A stretch of DNA of 64,000 nucleotides from Mucilaginibacter_A sp041088075 (GCF_041088075.1 NZ_JBGCVY010000056.1:31071-95070), one strand, 5' to 3'. Counted from the stretch's first letter, positions 26,867 through 35,156 are shown. Translations and numbers: made by a program. Notes: a model not told the origin generated them from the letters alone.

Positions 26867-27069
26867 CGCCTACCGCCAACATTGGTTTGGCAAAAAACTG
26901 ACTGAAGGAAGTAACATCAACTTTTGTTTTGCTGTTTTGCTTTGGTTCCGCAGAAGGAACAAAATTTAGCCGGTAAAAGAAGCATCAACATTTGAATATT
27001 AATTTAGCTTTGGTTTTAGTTGACGGGTTTCAAATACCAGTTCTTCGCCAAGCCCCCGGCGTTGGCGGT
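26867..27069 (+). repeat. Cassette boundary site R2 (attC-like, ~203 bp)
   Basis: Left arm CGCCTACCGCCAAC, ATT, GGTTTGGC, AAAAAACTG; right arm CCAGTTCTT, CGCCAAGCC, CCCGGC, GTTGGCGGT. The outer left arm is complementary to the 5' start of cassette B (GTTAGCGGTA at 25345) apart from transitions. The interspersed motif lies in the centre at 26974-26985. Confidence 0.75.
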
Positions 27070-27139
27070 CATGCTTGCAACGACTTCCGATAATGTAAAA
27101 TTCATTGACCGGCAGCTTCTTTTTTCGTAAATTCGTTCG

Positions 27140-27673
27140 GTGAAACAATCTAAAGAAATAGAACTTGATTTTGAAGTTGATAAGCTGACCAACTCAATTG
27201 AAAACGCCGTTTCAGGCGAAGTTTTTGATACCTTAGTTACTTTACTTCAGTCTACTGGCAGCAAGCAAATCAAAAAGACTGAATGGACTTTTAATTGGCA
27301 AACCGAACTCAAAGACAAAACCAGGCAAATTTATAAACTGACAACAGTTAATAACCCAACTATTATTCATGGATTAATTAGCCTAACGCACAAAGGTGAC
27401 CATATTTTCATGGATTTGATTGAAAGTGCAAAATTCAATAAGGGAAAAAATAAACTTTATAAAGGAGTAGCAGGTAATCTTGTTGCTTTTGCCTGCAAAA
27501 TATCTTTTGAAAAAAGCTATGAAGGCGTAGTTTCTTTTATAGCAAAAACGCAACTGATCGGACATTATGAGCAGGCTTTGGGTGCAAAACTGTTTGGCGG
27601 TAACCGTATGTTTATTGACACCAAAGAGGCACTTATTTTAACAACCAAATATTTTAAAGACTTTAAGCTATGA
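27140..27673 (+). CDS. Cassette C: unknown GNAT-like protein
   Basis: 177 residues from a GTG start at 27140 (KQSKEIELDFEVDKLTNSIE). The middle (YKLTTVNNPTIIHGLISL, HIFMDLIESAKFNKGKNK) and the later VAGNLVAFACKISFE, followed by EGVVSFIAKTQLIGHY, recall the fold of acetyltransferases. The acetyl-CoA loop is not convincing. A TAAATTCG element just before the GTG resembles a -7 box, consistent with leaderless expression from a cassette-borne promoter. It overlaps the next small gene (CTATGA), suggesting a two-gene unit, perhaps toxin-antitoxin. Confidence 0.6.
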   Translation: MKQSKEIELDFEVDKLTNSIENAVSGEVFDTLVTLLQSTGSKQIKKTEWTFNWQTELKDKTRQIYKLTTVNNPTIIHGLISLTHKGDHIFMDLIESAKFNKGKNKLYKGVAGNLVAFACKISFEKSYEGVVSFIAKTQLIGHYEQALGAKLFGGNRMFIDTKEALILTTKYFKDFKL

Positions 27674-27831
27674 TAGATTTCAAGAAAATGGACGATAAAG
27701 ACTTTGTTTTTGTAAATAAAGCTTTAAGCGACAAAGAGGAAAAAGAATTTAGCGAATTTCTAAAATCCCGCAAGACAAAAGCAAGACGGACACATGACAC
27801 TAAAAAAGTAAAAATGCTTCACGACCAATAG
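27670..27831 (+). CDS. Cassette C: 53-residue acidic/basic small protein
   Basis: Starts MIDFKKMDDKDFVFVNKALS at 27670, overlapping the stop of the GNAT-like gene by four bases, and ends KVKMLHDQ at 27831, just before site R3. The N-terminal half is acidic, and the C-terminal part is rich in Lys/Arg (KSRKTKARRTHD). Size, overlap and charge fit an antitoxin or a partner peptide (inference). Too short for family assignment. Confidence 0.65.
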   Translation: MIDFKKMDDKDFVFVNKALSDKEEKEFSEFLKSRKTKARRTHDTKKVKMLHDQ

Positions 27832-27833
27832 CA

Positions 27834-28036
27834 CGAACCGCCAACATTGGTTTGGCAAAAAACTGGCTAACGGAAGTTATTGAACTTTTGTTTTTCTATT
27901 TTGCTTCTGTTTAGGCGGACGGAACAAAAATTTAGCCGATAAAAGAAGCATCAGCATTTGAACATTAATTTAACTTTGGTTTTGGCAGAAGAATTACAAA
28001 TACCAGTTCTTCGCCAAGCCCGTAGTCCTGGCGGTT
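27834..28036 (+). repeat. Cassette boundary site R3 (attC-like, ~203 bp)
   Basis: Left arm AACCGCCAAC, ATT, GGTTTGGC, AAAAAACTGG; right arm CCAGTTCTT, CGCCAAGCC, CGTA, GTCCTGGCGGTTA. The outer left arm is exactly complementary to GTTGGCGGT at the start of cassette C (27061). The right core is degenerate (GTCCTGG for GTTGG). The centre holds the interspersed motif at 27940-27951. Confidence 0.72.
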
Positions 28037-28344
28037 ATTGTAAAAGATAGCCCGTAACTATTGGCCCCAAGACGAAAAACTGAAAACAATTGGAAAAGGC
28101 AGGCGATAATTTTGAACTTTTGATATCAATAAATAAAAAGATTGTCCAATCCAAACCATATCTGAGAATGGTGTTAGTTGCCCAATTATTCCGGCAAACT
28201 TACCTTTTCACAAAAAGATAGTGCTTCTCTTTTTTAGGTTTGGCATCTGCCCAATGTGTATTACACTTAGCTTAGGCTATACAATTTTAAACCCAATCAA
28301 AAGAACGCTTACTAATTTAAAAACAATCAATTACAAAAAATAAA
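28037..28344 (+). other. Long 5' region of cassette D without a visible gene
   Basis: About 300 bases. No open frame with coding character was recognised on either strand. It may hold the cassette's promoter or a decayed gene. Confidence 0.4.
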
Positions 28345-28677
28345 ATGACAAAATTTACAGAAAGTTCGGACAAAAAATTTGCGAAAGACATTATTAAAGG
28401 AGCGCCAAACCAAGCAAAGGCCTGGTTTAATTTTGACCACGAAGTTGGGGAAGTTGAAACTATAATCCCATTGAAGTATAAAGAACTAATTTCGTTAGGC
28501 GTTGCACTGACAACGCAATGCCCGTACTGCCTTGAAAAGCACACAAAACAAGCCAAAGAACATGGGGCAACAGAAGAAGAAATTGCCGAAACGATTATGA
28601 TTACGGCTGCTTTGCGCTCGGGTGCCGCAATGGGTTATGGTTTGTTGGCCATGAAGCTATTTAAAGGCGAGGAATAA
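28345..28677 (+). CDS. Cassette D: carboxymuconolactone decarboxylase/AhpD-family protein
   Basis: 110 residues, all-helical CMD fold. TTQCPYCLEKHTKQAKEHG (near 57-75) carries the redox CxxC and the conserved His, followed by ATEEEIAETIMIT and AALRSGAAMGYG. Members act as peroxidase partners with alkylhydroperoxidase activity or as small decarboxylases; the CxxC form points to a thiol-redox role. It is the only gene of its cassette. Confidence 0.9.
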   Translation: MTKFTESSDKKFAKDIIKGAPNQAKAWFNFDHEVGEVETIIPLKYKELISLGVALTTQCPYCLEKHTKQAKEHGATEEEIAETIMITAALRSGAAMGYGLLAMKLFKGEE

Positions 28678-28737
28678 GAAGTTTTATCCTGACAACAAAA
28701 ACAGAAAAACAAGTGGTGCAAGACAACGAATTGTTTC

Positions 28738-28838
28738 GCTGTCTTGCTTCGGTTCCAGCTTAATTAACGAAATTTTAGCCGATAAAAGAAGCATCAGTTT
28801 TCAAACAATAATTTAACTTTGGTTTCAGCCTAAAAACT
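28738..28838 (+). repeat. Degenerate fourth cassette boundary (R4)
   Basis: Only the central part is conserved with R1-R3: TTGCTTCGGTTCCAGC, TTTTAGCCGA, the motif at 28783-28794, and ATTTAACTTTGGTTT. The GGTTTGGC/GCCAAGCC arms are missing, so it is probably a decayed or alternative site closing the array. Confidence 0.5.
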
Positions 28839-28988
28839 TTTAAGCACTCACACCATCGGCAATACCTTTTCTGCTGATGGCAATAGCATAAAGGCAACAA
28901 TTACGATGGACAATTTTATTAAGCAGACAAACATTTGCACAAACAAAAAATGTTGTTTTTATATATAAACTAAATTTTTCCAAGTTAA

Positions 28989-29142
28989 GAGCCTGTTTAA
29001 ATTTTGTTAAACTTATTTGCCATGCTTCTTTTACCACATAAAAACCATTGTCTTTTTGTAGCCGCAAAATATCCGAACACACCAAATTTATAGGCATAAA
29101 AGAAGCATTGTAAAATTTTATGATATAAATTTAAACAGGCTC
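28989..29142. mobile_element. MITE (154 bp), terminal inverted repeat GAGCCTGTTTAAATTTT, target duplication TAA
   Basis: Ends GAGCCTGTTTAAATTTTG and, inverted, AAATTTAAACAGGCTC, flanked by TAA on both sides (28986-28988, 29143-29145). An inverted motif pair lies inside at 29022-29033 and 29097-29108. Ends are identical to the 11445 element. Confidence 0.82.
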
Positions 29143-29174
29143 TAACACTTCAATAATTGTACTATAGAAATATT

Positions 29175-29753
29175 ATGAACCCGAAAGTTGACTTCTATTT
29201 TAACAAAGCCTCAAATTGGCAGGAAGAAACCAGGAAATTACGGTCAATTGTTTTGGATTGCGGGCTGGCTGAAGAACTAAAGTGGGGCTGTCCTTGTTAT
29301 ACTTTTGACAACAACAACATCGTTTTGATACATGTATTTAAAAAATACTTTGCGCTTTTGTTTTTTAAAGGTGCCTTGCTAAACGATGCCCATCATGTCC
29401 TCATCCAACAAACGGAAAATGTGCAGGCTGCGCGACAAGTTCGGTTTACCAATATTCAGGAAATTGTGGAGAAGGAAACCATTTTGAAAACTTATATTTT
29501 TGAAGCCATTGAAGTGGAAAACGCCGGTTTAAAAGTAGAATTTAAAAAGAATACAGAACTGGCATTTCCTGAAGAATTTCGACATAGATTGGATAAAAAT
29601 GCTGCTTTAAAAACTGCATTTGAGGCATTGACACCGGGACGGCAACGGGCCTACCACCTTTATTTTTCTCAACCTAAACAACCCAAAACCCGGGAAGCAA
29701 GGGTTGAAAAATGTATTGAGCAAATCCTCAACAGAAAGGGGTTGAATGATTAA
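29175..29753 (+). CDS. YdeI/DUF1801-family protein
   Basis: About 192 residues from ATG 29175 (MNPKVDFYFNKASNWQEETR). N-terminal DUF1801-type domain (about 5-110) with EELKWGCPCYTFDNNN and YFALLFFKGALLND, then a C-terminal OmdA-like helical tail (ALTPGRQRAYHLYFSQPKQP, REARVEKCIEQI). The family has been linked to peptide resistance and is related to the frataxin-like YdhG fold, but the biochemical role is not established. It lies 30 bases after the MITE. Confidence 0.85.
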   Translation: MNPKVDFYFNKASNWQEETRKLRSIVLDCGLAEELKWGCPCYTFDNNNIVLIHVFKKYFALLFFKGALLNDAHHVLIQQTENVQAARQVRFTNIQEIVEKETILKTYIFEAIEVENAGLKVEFKKNTELAFPEEFRHRLDKNAALKTAFEALTPGRQRAYHLYFSQPKQPKTREARVEKCIEQILNRKGLND

Positions 29754-29826
29754 CAGGCTCTTGTGGGAAATTAAACCCAAATCAAGCTATTGCTTCAAGC
29801 ACGCTCCGTTAAGGCTTAATAAAAAA

Positions 29827-30789
29827 CTACTTCTTTTCCAAATTGCCCGAAGGCGGCAAAACGGCAACATCACGTTCAACTTCTGTTTGCTGCACATGTA
29901 CCGCATAATCTGCCGGTGCAATTTTAACGCCTTTGAATTCGGCGTAAACTTGGGTAAACTCGGCGCCAAAATATAAAATGGCGGCAGTGTAATAAACCCA
30001 AACCAAAATCACGATAAGCGAACCGGCAGCGCCATAAGTTGAGCCGGTGCCGGTGGTAGAAATATAAAGGCCGATCAAAAAACGGCCGATCATAAATAAA
30101 ACAGCGGTAAACAAAGCACCCGAGCGCACATCTTTCCAACCAATTTTTACATCGGGCAAAACTTTAAATATTACCCCAAAAAGTACGGTAATAACGATAA
30201 AACTAATCACCAAATTAATAACCTGTACAAGTATAATGGTGATATCGGGCAAAAAACGGGTAAGCAGGCCGCTTAAAGCAAGCACCAAACCGTTTATAAC
30301 CAGCGACACGATCAGCAAAAAACCCAAAGCAACGATCAATGACGAAGACAGCAAGCGGTCTTGCAGCAACTTTAACCAGCCGCGTTTTGGCTTCGCTTTA
30401 ACCTTCCAAATAATGTTGATCGAATCCTGGATTTCTGCAAAAATACTTGTCGCGCCCAACAGTAAAGTAACGCCACCGATAACCACTGCGCTTGTTGTTT
30501 TGCCCGAAAGCTGTGCACTTTTAATCATGTCCTGTATCTGTTTGGCGGCCTGGTCGCCCACCATGCCATTAATGCCATCAAATATTTTATTGTTGTGAAC
30601 AGCATCCTGACCTAAAACCAATCCCACAAAGGAGATAAGCAACAGCAGCAATGGTGCCAGCGAAAAAACGGTGTAATAAGCCAGCGACGCGCTCAGTTTT
30701 AAACCTTTGTCGTCCAAAAACCCGTTGAGCGTGCCTGACATCAGCTTGAACCCATTTTTGAATGCTTCTTTTGTAAAGTACTTTTTCAT
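29827..30789 (-). CDS. YihY/BrkB-family inner-membrane protein
   Basis: 320 residues with about six hydrophobic helices. Family signatures: LSASLAYYTVFSLAPLLLLL (near 32-51), TSIFAEIQDSINIIWKVKAK (near 115) and GSTYGAAGSLIVILVWVYYTAAILYFGAEF (quoted in parts: GAAGSLIVILVWVYY, ILYFGAEFTQVYA). Function is unknown though often annotated wrongly as RNase BN. A second member lies at 55198. The motif appears in its first codons (30762, encoding KEAF). Confidence 0.92.
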   Translation of the reverse strand: MKKYFTKEAFKNGFKLMSGTLNGFLDDKGLKLSASLAYYTVFSLAPLLLLLISFVGLVLGQDAVHNNKIFDGINGMVGDQAAKQIQDMIKSAQLSGKTTSAVVIGGVTLLLGATSIFAEIQDSINIIWKVKAKPKRGWLKLLQDRLLSSSLIVALGFLLIVSLVINGLVLALSGLLTRFLPDITIILVQVINLVISFIVITVLFGVIFKVLPDVKIGWKDVRSGALFTAVLFMIGRFLIGLYISTTGTGSTYGAAGSLIVILVWVYYTAAILYFGAEFTQVYAEFKGVKIAPADYAVHVQQTEVERDVAVLPPSGNLEKK

Positions 30790-30936
30790 TGTTAAAGTTG
30801 TTTTTAAAAACTTTTATTAAGGCAAATTTTAATAAAAAAGGATCAGGCAAAAAACGTTTTTCAACCTGTTAACTGTATGCCGCTGCATATTGTTTAGCAA
30901 ATTCTAATAAAGTATTAACTTTAAGCGCAAAGCCAA

Positions 30937-30962
30937 TACTGTTTTTAGCAGGTAAAAATTGG
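30937..30962 (-). repeat. Interspersed motif, long ACAG form, intergenic
   Basis: ATACTGTTTTTAGC followed by AGGTAAAAATTGG in the ~230-base gap between the divergent YihY and membrane-protein genes. No gene is seen in the gap. Confidence 0.6.
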
Positions 30963-31022
30963 CAACTCGGCAAATGCAATTTTTTGGTTTTCAATAAAAA
31001 CACTTAATTCGATACCAATTTT

Positions 31023-31559
31023 ATGATGATAAAAACAGCATTCTGTTTCCTTTTATTGCTCTGCTTTTTTGGTTTTGCTAAAGCTGCAGAAGTACATATA
31101 AACCAGTTTATTTTGAAAGAAAACCCTTTTGCAAAAGAGGAAGTGGCCGTAGTTGCCTGTGATTCTGCCGGAACCCCGCAGGAAAACATCAACGGGCTGT
31201 TCAATTTTACGGTGAATGGTTTTAAAGAAGAGTTAAAGTTTGAAAACGGGATTGCTTTTTATCACCATAAATTAGAAAAATCGAGCTTTTTGTATTTAAA
31301 ACACCGCGACGATTTTGGTTCGCATTCCCGCTTGTATTACATCTACAAACACGATTCTAAACTGGACCCTTACAGCATTAGTTGGAAGTTTCTGGTTGCC
31401 GTCCCGCTAATTTTGATCTTGTTTGGTTATTTGTTCAAACGCTTTATCATCATCGCCTTTGTGATTTTTTGCCTGTTCAGCTATTTTAATTATAACGGCG
31501 GCATGAGCCTGGGAACGTTTTTTGAAACCATTTTTGATGGCCTGAGGCACCTCTTTTAA
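31023..31559 (+). CDS. Unknown membrane protein with N-terminal signal peptide
   Basis: 178 residues. Signal peptide to GFAKAA, a small beta-rich extracytoplasmic domain (about 23-115) with FNFTVNGFKEELKFENG, then two hydrophobic helices (about 122-160, FLVAVPLILILFGYLF and IIIAFVIFCLFSYF). No family recognised. Its start codons coincide with the ACAG motif variant (31030). It converges with the BamA-like gene, their ends overlapping by four bases. Confidence 0.7.
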   Translation: MMIKTAFCFLLLLCFFGFAKAAEVHINQFILKENPFAKEEVAVVACDSAGTPQENINGLFNFTVNGFKEELKFENGIAFYHHKLEKSSFLYLKHRDDFGSHSRLYYIYKHDSKLDPYSISWKFLVAVPLILILFGYLFKRFIIIAFVIFCLFSYFNYNGGMSLGTFFETIFDGLRHLF

Positions 31560-33940
31560 AACGGCATCCCGATACCAAAATTTAATTGCATAAAACTGTA
31601 TTTCTCGCCGTTGTTTTGCTGATAATTGTTTTTGAAGTCTCCGGAATAAAACAACTCGCTCAAATGGTTCAGCAAAACCCATTGTTCGCTTCCGCTAAAC
31701 TGCGGGTCTTTAAATTTAAACCCGGCATCCAACCGGAAAACAAAGAAACCTAAATCTACGCGGACGCCGGTGCCGATGCCAACAGCAACGGTTTTGGGCA
31801 AAGTGGCTAGTGTAAATTGCCCGCCCGGGTTTTCCAAAGGCTGATCGTGCAAACGCCAAACGTTTCCAATATCCGTAAAAAGTGCGCCTTTTAATTTAGA
31901 ACCAAAAAAATTGTTGGCAATTTTATAGCGGTATTCGGCATTGGCCACAATTTTAATTTCGCCAAACTGGTCTAAATATTTAAACCGGGCACGCTGGAGA
32001 TCATCCGGATAAAAAGTGGCGCGGTTAAAACTGCCTGGCCCAAGCGTTCGGGGCAACCAGGCGCGCATATCATTGGTACCGCCCACATAAAAGTTTTTCT
32101 CGAAAATCAACTGGTTGCTGTTGCCGTATGGCACGCCGATTCCGGGATTGATACGGAAAATAAATTGCCGCTCTCCGCCCAAACTGTGGTAAAAACGCAA
32201 GTCGGCCTCGCCTTTTGCGTACTGCGAAAATGCTTGGCCAAAAACAGTATGCTGGCCAAGCGTATCACGTTTTGTATTGGCCAATTTACTGATCAGGGCC
32301 AGCGAGTTTCCGCCCAAATCCAAACTTCCCCTAAAGAAAATAAAATTTTGGTAGCTGGTCAACAAGCCGTAGTTTTTAGAAAAAGTATATTGACTCCCGG
32401 CTGTAAAAACGGTCCGGCCAATCAAATAAATGTACGAGTAGCGGTTGTCGGCCAATAAATCCTGCCTTGCTTTGGGATCAATCGTACCCGAAGAAAACTG
32501 GATATTGATGGGCGTAAAAGAATGCTGTTTGAGGTTGTTTTCGGCCCAATCGTAAGTAATAGAGTTGATGATGTTGCGCCGGGCCACCAAACCACTTTGA
32601 AAAAAATAATTGTAATTGGAAGCAAAGGTTGTATGTGGGATACCATACAATCCGGAAGCACGGATGCCAAAAGGGGAAATAATGCCCGGATAAGTAAGGT
32701 TGGCGCCAATTTTAAAATCCTGGTTTTGGATGCCGTTGTTCAAAGCCGACTGCTCTTTGGCGTTGTCGTACAAAATGCTGTAGTTAAATTTTACCTGCAA
32801 AATTTCGGCACCGCCAAATAAATTACGGTTGGTATAAGTGTTGGCCAAGTTGAAACCGTAACGGCCATTGTTGAAAATAAATTCGGCCTCTACGCGGTTA
32901 GACATTTTTTTCAGCGGGATCAGTTCCAAGCGCGTGTCCAATCGGTTGGTGCTGTCGGGTGTTTTGGTGTAGGCCGGGCTTGGAACGTTTCTAAAAACAT
33001 TTAATTCAGACAAACGCATGGTGGTCAGCGTTTGGTTGTTGATGTTGTACAATTGCCCTTTTTTCTGAAAAATATACCGGGTGATCGTCTTCGGTTTAAA
33101 CTTTCCCGAAAAATCCACAAACCGAAACTGCGAATCCAATTGTAAAGTATCGGCTTTGCCGCGCGCCCTTCCGGAGCTTCGGTCAACCACGATCAACGTA
33201 TTATTGATGGTAAAAGGAGTATGCGCTTGTTTGCCTGCCGGGTTGTCCACCACCAAATCCACATCCACCAAACCTTTGTTTAAAGCGGTATCAACCGAAA
33301 AATTAACGTATTGGCGGTAAAAATCGTAGTAGCCGTTGCGCTTCATCAACTGGTAAAACTGTTCGCGGTCAAACGCCAAACTGTCTTCATCATATCGTTT
33401 TGCCGGCCTAATGTGCGTGATCAAATTTTTATTGGCCTGATACAAAACTGCCAGTTTCGGGTCGGCAATACTGTCTTTATAACGGCGCACTTTAAACATC
33501 GTCCCCGGCGTAACGGTAAAAATCAGTTCGGCTTTTTTATTTTTGATTTTGATGTCATCGGCAACCCGCGCATTTAAAAAGCCTTTGTTCTGCAAAAATT
33601 TCTGGATTTGCACCCGGGAAAACTCTACCAGATCGCTGTCTAAAATGGCTGGTGGTTCGCCAATATTCTTCTTTCCGTTTTTGCTAAAGGCATAATAAAA
33701 CTGCAGGTTTACGATACTGTTGGGCTGCTGCTGCTTGTCCACATAATTTTTTGCCGGCTCGGCAAATTCTTCGCTGATGCCTTTCACCGTAATTTTGCGC
33801 ACTAAAGATTGGTTTGGTTTCAACCTCCGCGTAATGCTGCAGCCGGAAACCAGGATCAGGCTTAAAATACTTAAAATTGCAACAGCATTTAGTTTAGCGT
33901 ACACGTATGGTTTCAAATCAAATCTCTTTTTTAAAATCAT
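31556..33940 (-). CDS. BamA/TamA-family outer-membrane protein (Omp85) with lipoprotein-like start
   Basis: About 795 residues if started at 33940 (MILKKRFDLKPYVYAKLNAV). A GTG at 33904 would also give the lipoprotein signal peptide with lipobox LVSGC. An ATG farther up (34069) would run 160 bases into the opposite gene and is unlikely. After the Cys come POTRA-like repeats (about 60-330) and a C-terminal Omp85 barrel with KGEADLRFYHSLGGERQF, FYVGGTNDMRAWLPRTLGPG (the conserved RGW/RAW loop) and a final GIGMPF. It probably inserts or exports proteins at the outer membrane; closest in style to Bacteroidota TamL. Confidence 0.87.
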   Translation of the reverse strand: MILKKRFDLKPYVYAKLNAVAILSILSLILVSGCSITRRLKPNQSLVRKITVKGISEEFAEPAKNYVDKQQQPNSIVNLQFYYAFSKNGKKNIGEPPAILDSDLVEFSRVQIQKFLQNKGFLNARVADDIKIKNKKAELIFTVTPGTMFKVRRYKDSIADPKLAVLYQANKNLITHIRPAKRYDEDSLAFDREQFYQLMKRNGYYDFYRQYVNFSVDTALNKGLVDVDLVVDNPAGKQAHTPFTINNTLIVVDRSSGRARGKADTLQLDSQFRFVDFSGKFKPKTITRYIFQKKGQLYNINNQTLTTMRLSELNVFRNVPSPAYTKTPDSTNRLDTRLELIPLKKMSNRVEAEFIFNNGRYGFNLANTYTNRNLFGGAEILQVKFNYSILYDNAKEQSALNNGIQNQDFKIGANLTYPGIISPFGIRASGLYGIPHTTFASNYNYFFQSGLVARRNIINSITYDWAENNLKQHSFTPINIQFSSGTIDPKARQDLLADNRYSYIYLIGRTVFTAGSQYTFSKNYGLLTSYQNFIFFRGSLDLGGNSLALISKLANTKRDTLGQHTVFGQAFSQYAKGEADLRFYHSLGGERQFIFRINPGIGVPYGNSNQLIFEKNFYVGGTNDMRAWLPRTLGPGSFNRATFYPDDLQRARFKYLDQFGEIKIVANAEYRYKIANNFFGSKLKGALFTDIGNVWRLHDQPLENPGGQFTLATLPKTVAVGIGTGVRVDLGFFVFRLDAGFKFKDPQFSGSEQWVLLNHLSELFYSGDFKNNYQQNNGEKYSFMQLNFGIGMPF

Positions 33941-34656
33941 TACAACAAAAGAAGCACCGGAAAGCGCATGGCCTGTTCCTGGTTGAAGGGCTGAAATCTG
34001 TTTCCGACTTTTTGCATTCAGATTTTTATACGGTAAAAACAGTATTTCATACGCCGCATTCAGCATCAAAAATGCTGAAAGTTTCGGGTAAAATAAAGCT
34101 TGAAGAAGTTTCGTCGGCGGAACTTGAAAAAATAAGCAGCCTTACTACGCCGCAGGAAGTAATTGCGCTGGTAGCAATCCCGGAAACCAACCAAATTGAA
34201 CCACAACAGTTGGCCGATAAGTTTACCTTGGTTTTGGATGGAATACAGGATCCGGGGAATTTAGGAACAATCATCCGCACGGCAGATTGGTTTGGCATTT
34301 CGCAAATTATTTGTTCCGAAGATACCGTTGATGTTTACAACCCAAAAGTGGTGCAGGCCACGATGGGCTCGCTGTCGCGGATCAAAGTGCATTATGCCAA
34401 CTTGCTTCTTTTACTGCCCCAAATTAAGCAACCCGTTTTTGGCGCGATGCTGCACGGCGAAAACATCTACCAAACCAATTTTGGCAGCGAAGGCTTGATT
34501 TTGATGGGCAACGAAGGCAACGGCATCCGGCCAGAAATCCAAGATTTGATCAACCGGCAAATTACGATACCGCAAACCGGCAAAGCAGAATCCTTAAACG
34601 TGGCCATTGCTACGGCTATTTTTTGCAATGAAATCAGCCGGAACCGATTGAAATAA
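33907..34656 (+). CDS. TrmH/SpoU-family RNA 2'-O-methyltransferase
   Basis: 249 residues. The N-terminal substrate-binding domain (HRKAHGLFLVEGLKSVSDFL) is followed by the SPOUT knot with its three motifs: DGIQDPGNLGTIIRTADWFG (near 112), LMGNEGNGI (near 200) and the C-terminal IPQTGKAESLNVAIATAI. It methylates ribose in rRNA or tRNA using S-adenosylmethionine; the target base is unknown. Its start lies within three bases to a few codons of the divergent BamA-like start. Confidence 0.92.
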   Translation: MVSNQISFLKSLQQKKHRKAHGLFLVEGLKSVSDFLHSDFYTVKTVFHTPHSASKMLKVSGKIKLEEVSSAELEKISSLTTPQEVIALVAIPETNQIEPQQLADKFTLVLDGIQDPGNLGTIIRTADWFGISQIICSEDTVDVYNPKVVQATMGSLSRIKVHYANLLLLLPQIKQPVFGAMLHGENIYQTNFGSEGLILMGNEGNGIRPEIQDLINRQITIPQTGKAESLNVAIATAIFCNEISRNRLK

Positions 34657-34659
34657 AAA

Positions 34660-34689
34660 TTGCCCGAAAAGAATATTTTGTTATTTTTG
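34660..34689 (+). promoter_or_regulatory. Promoter of tRNA-Cys
   Basis: TTG at 34660-34662, a 19-base spacer, TATTTTTG at 34682-34689: the same arrangement as in front of tRNA-Asp. The tRNA starts 14 bases later. Confidence 0.75.
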
Positions 34690-34702
34690 CACGCTTAAAC
34701 AG

Positions 34703-34773
34703 GGTCGGGTGGCCGAGTGGCTAGGCAGAGGTCTGCAAAACCTTTTACAGCGGTTCGAATCCGCTCCCGACCT
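34703..34773 (+). tRNA. tRNA-Cys (GCA)
   Basis: Acceptor arms GGTCGGG and CCCGACC pair, with discriminator T as expected for tRNA-Cys. Anticodon GCA stands in the loop of AGGTCTGCAAAACCT. The T-arm has GGTTCGAATCC. CCA is not encoded. The transcript probably continues into the small gene 29 bases downstream. Confidence 0.95.
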
Positions 34774-34801
34774 CCACAAAAAATATTAAAAAACAAAGAT
34801 C

Positions 34802-34975
34802 ATGGGCGTTACGCGTTTAAAAAGAAAAGATAGAAAAAACAAAACTGTTTCCCGTTTGGAAGTACAGCATTTAAAATTAGCTACCGATTTAGAATTGGGT
34901 TCCCGTTCTGTTCAGCCTAAAAACGACCAGTTGGCCAAAAACAACGCAGCGATCCGTATTGCTTCGGGTAAATAA
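34802..34975 (+). CDS. 57-residue basic conserved small protein
   Basis: Starts MGVTRLKRKDRKNKTVSRLE and ends AAIRIASGK. Strongly basic at the N-terminus, no membrane segment, good Bacteroidota codon use. It seems to be a conserved Sphingobacteriaceae protein of unknown role, perhaps nucleic-acid binding. It lies between tRNA-Cys and a terminator, likely on one transcript. Confidence 0.75.
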   Translation: MGVTRLKRKDRKNKTVSRLEVQHLKLATDLELGSRSVQPKNDQLAKNNAAIRIASGK

Positions 34976-35007
34976 ACAAGTACTTCTTTTACCAGGTAAA
35001 AATATAC

Positions 35008-35045
35008 AAATCCTGTTTGCGTTTTTGGCGGACAGGATTTTTTTG
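35008..35045 (+). terminator. Terminator after the tRNA-Cys/small protein unit
   Basis: AAATCCTGT (35008-35016) pairs with ACAGGATTT (35032-35040), followed by T residues. A motif copy (34980-34991) lies between the stop codon and the hairpin. Confidence 0.7.
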
Positions 35046-35049
35046 TTTG

Positions 35050-35137
35050 TCATTTCGACCGCAGTGAGAAATCCTCTTCAAATTTACTTAGATTTTCCTT
35101 TTGAAAAAAGATTTCTCCCTTCGGTCGAAATGACAAA
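35050..35137. repeat. Palindromic interspersed repeat (GTCATTTCGACC type), copy 1
   Basis: GTCATTTCGACCGCAGTGAG ... TCTCCCTTCGGTCGAAATGAC forms a long imperfect hairpin. A partial third arm (CTCCCTTCGGTCAAAATGAC) follows near 35190. Related copies lie at 38676 and 56249. Confidence 0.7.
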
Positions 35138-35156
35138 AGCCACCAATTTTTACCCG

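Noticed and set aside
25156..28036. CRISPR array from regularly spaced repeats at ~25.2, 26.9 and 27.9 kb
   Set aside because: Repeats are ~200 bp, separated by whole genes of unequal length, and no cas genes are present.
24559..28838. Calling the array a true integron
   Set aside because: No integron integrase or attI is in the window and the 7-base cores do not fit the attC consensus. Only the geometry matches, so it is described as attC-like.
33941..34069. Upstream start (34069) of the BamA-like gene
   Set aside because: It would overlap the opposite methyltransferase gene by about 160 bases and would bury the lipoprotein signal peptide deep inside the protein.
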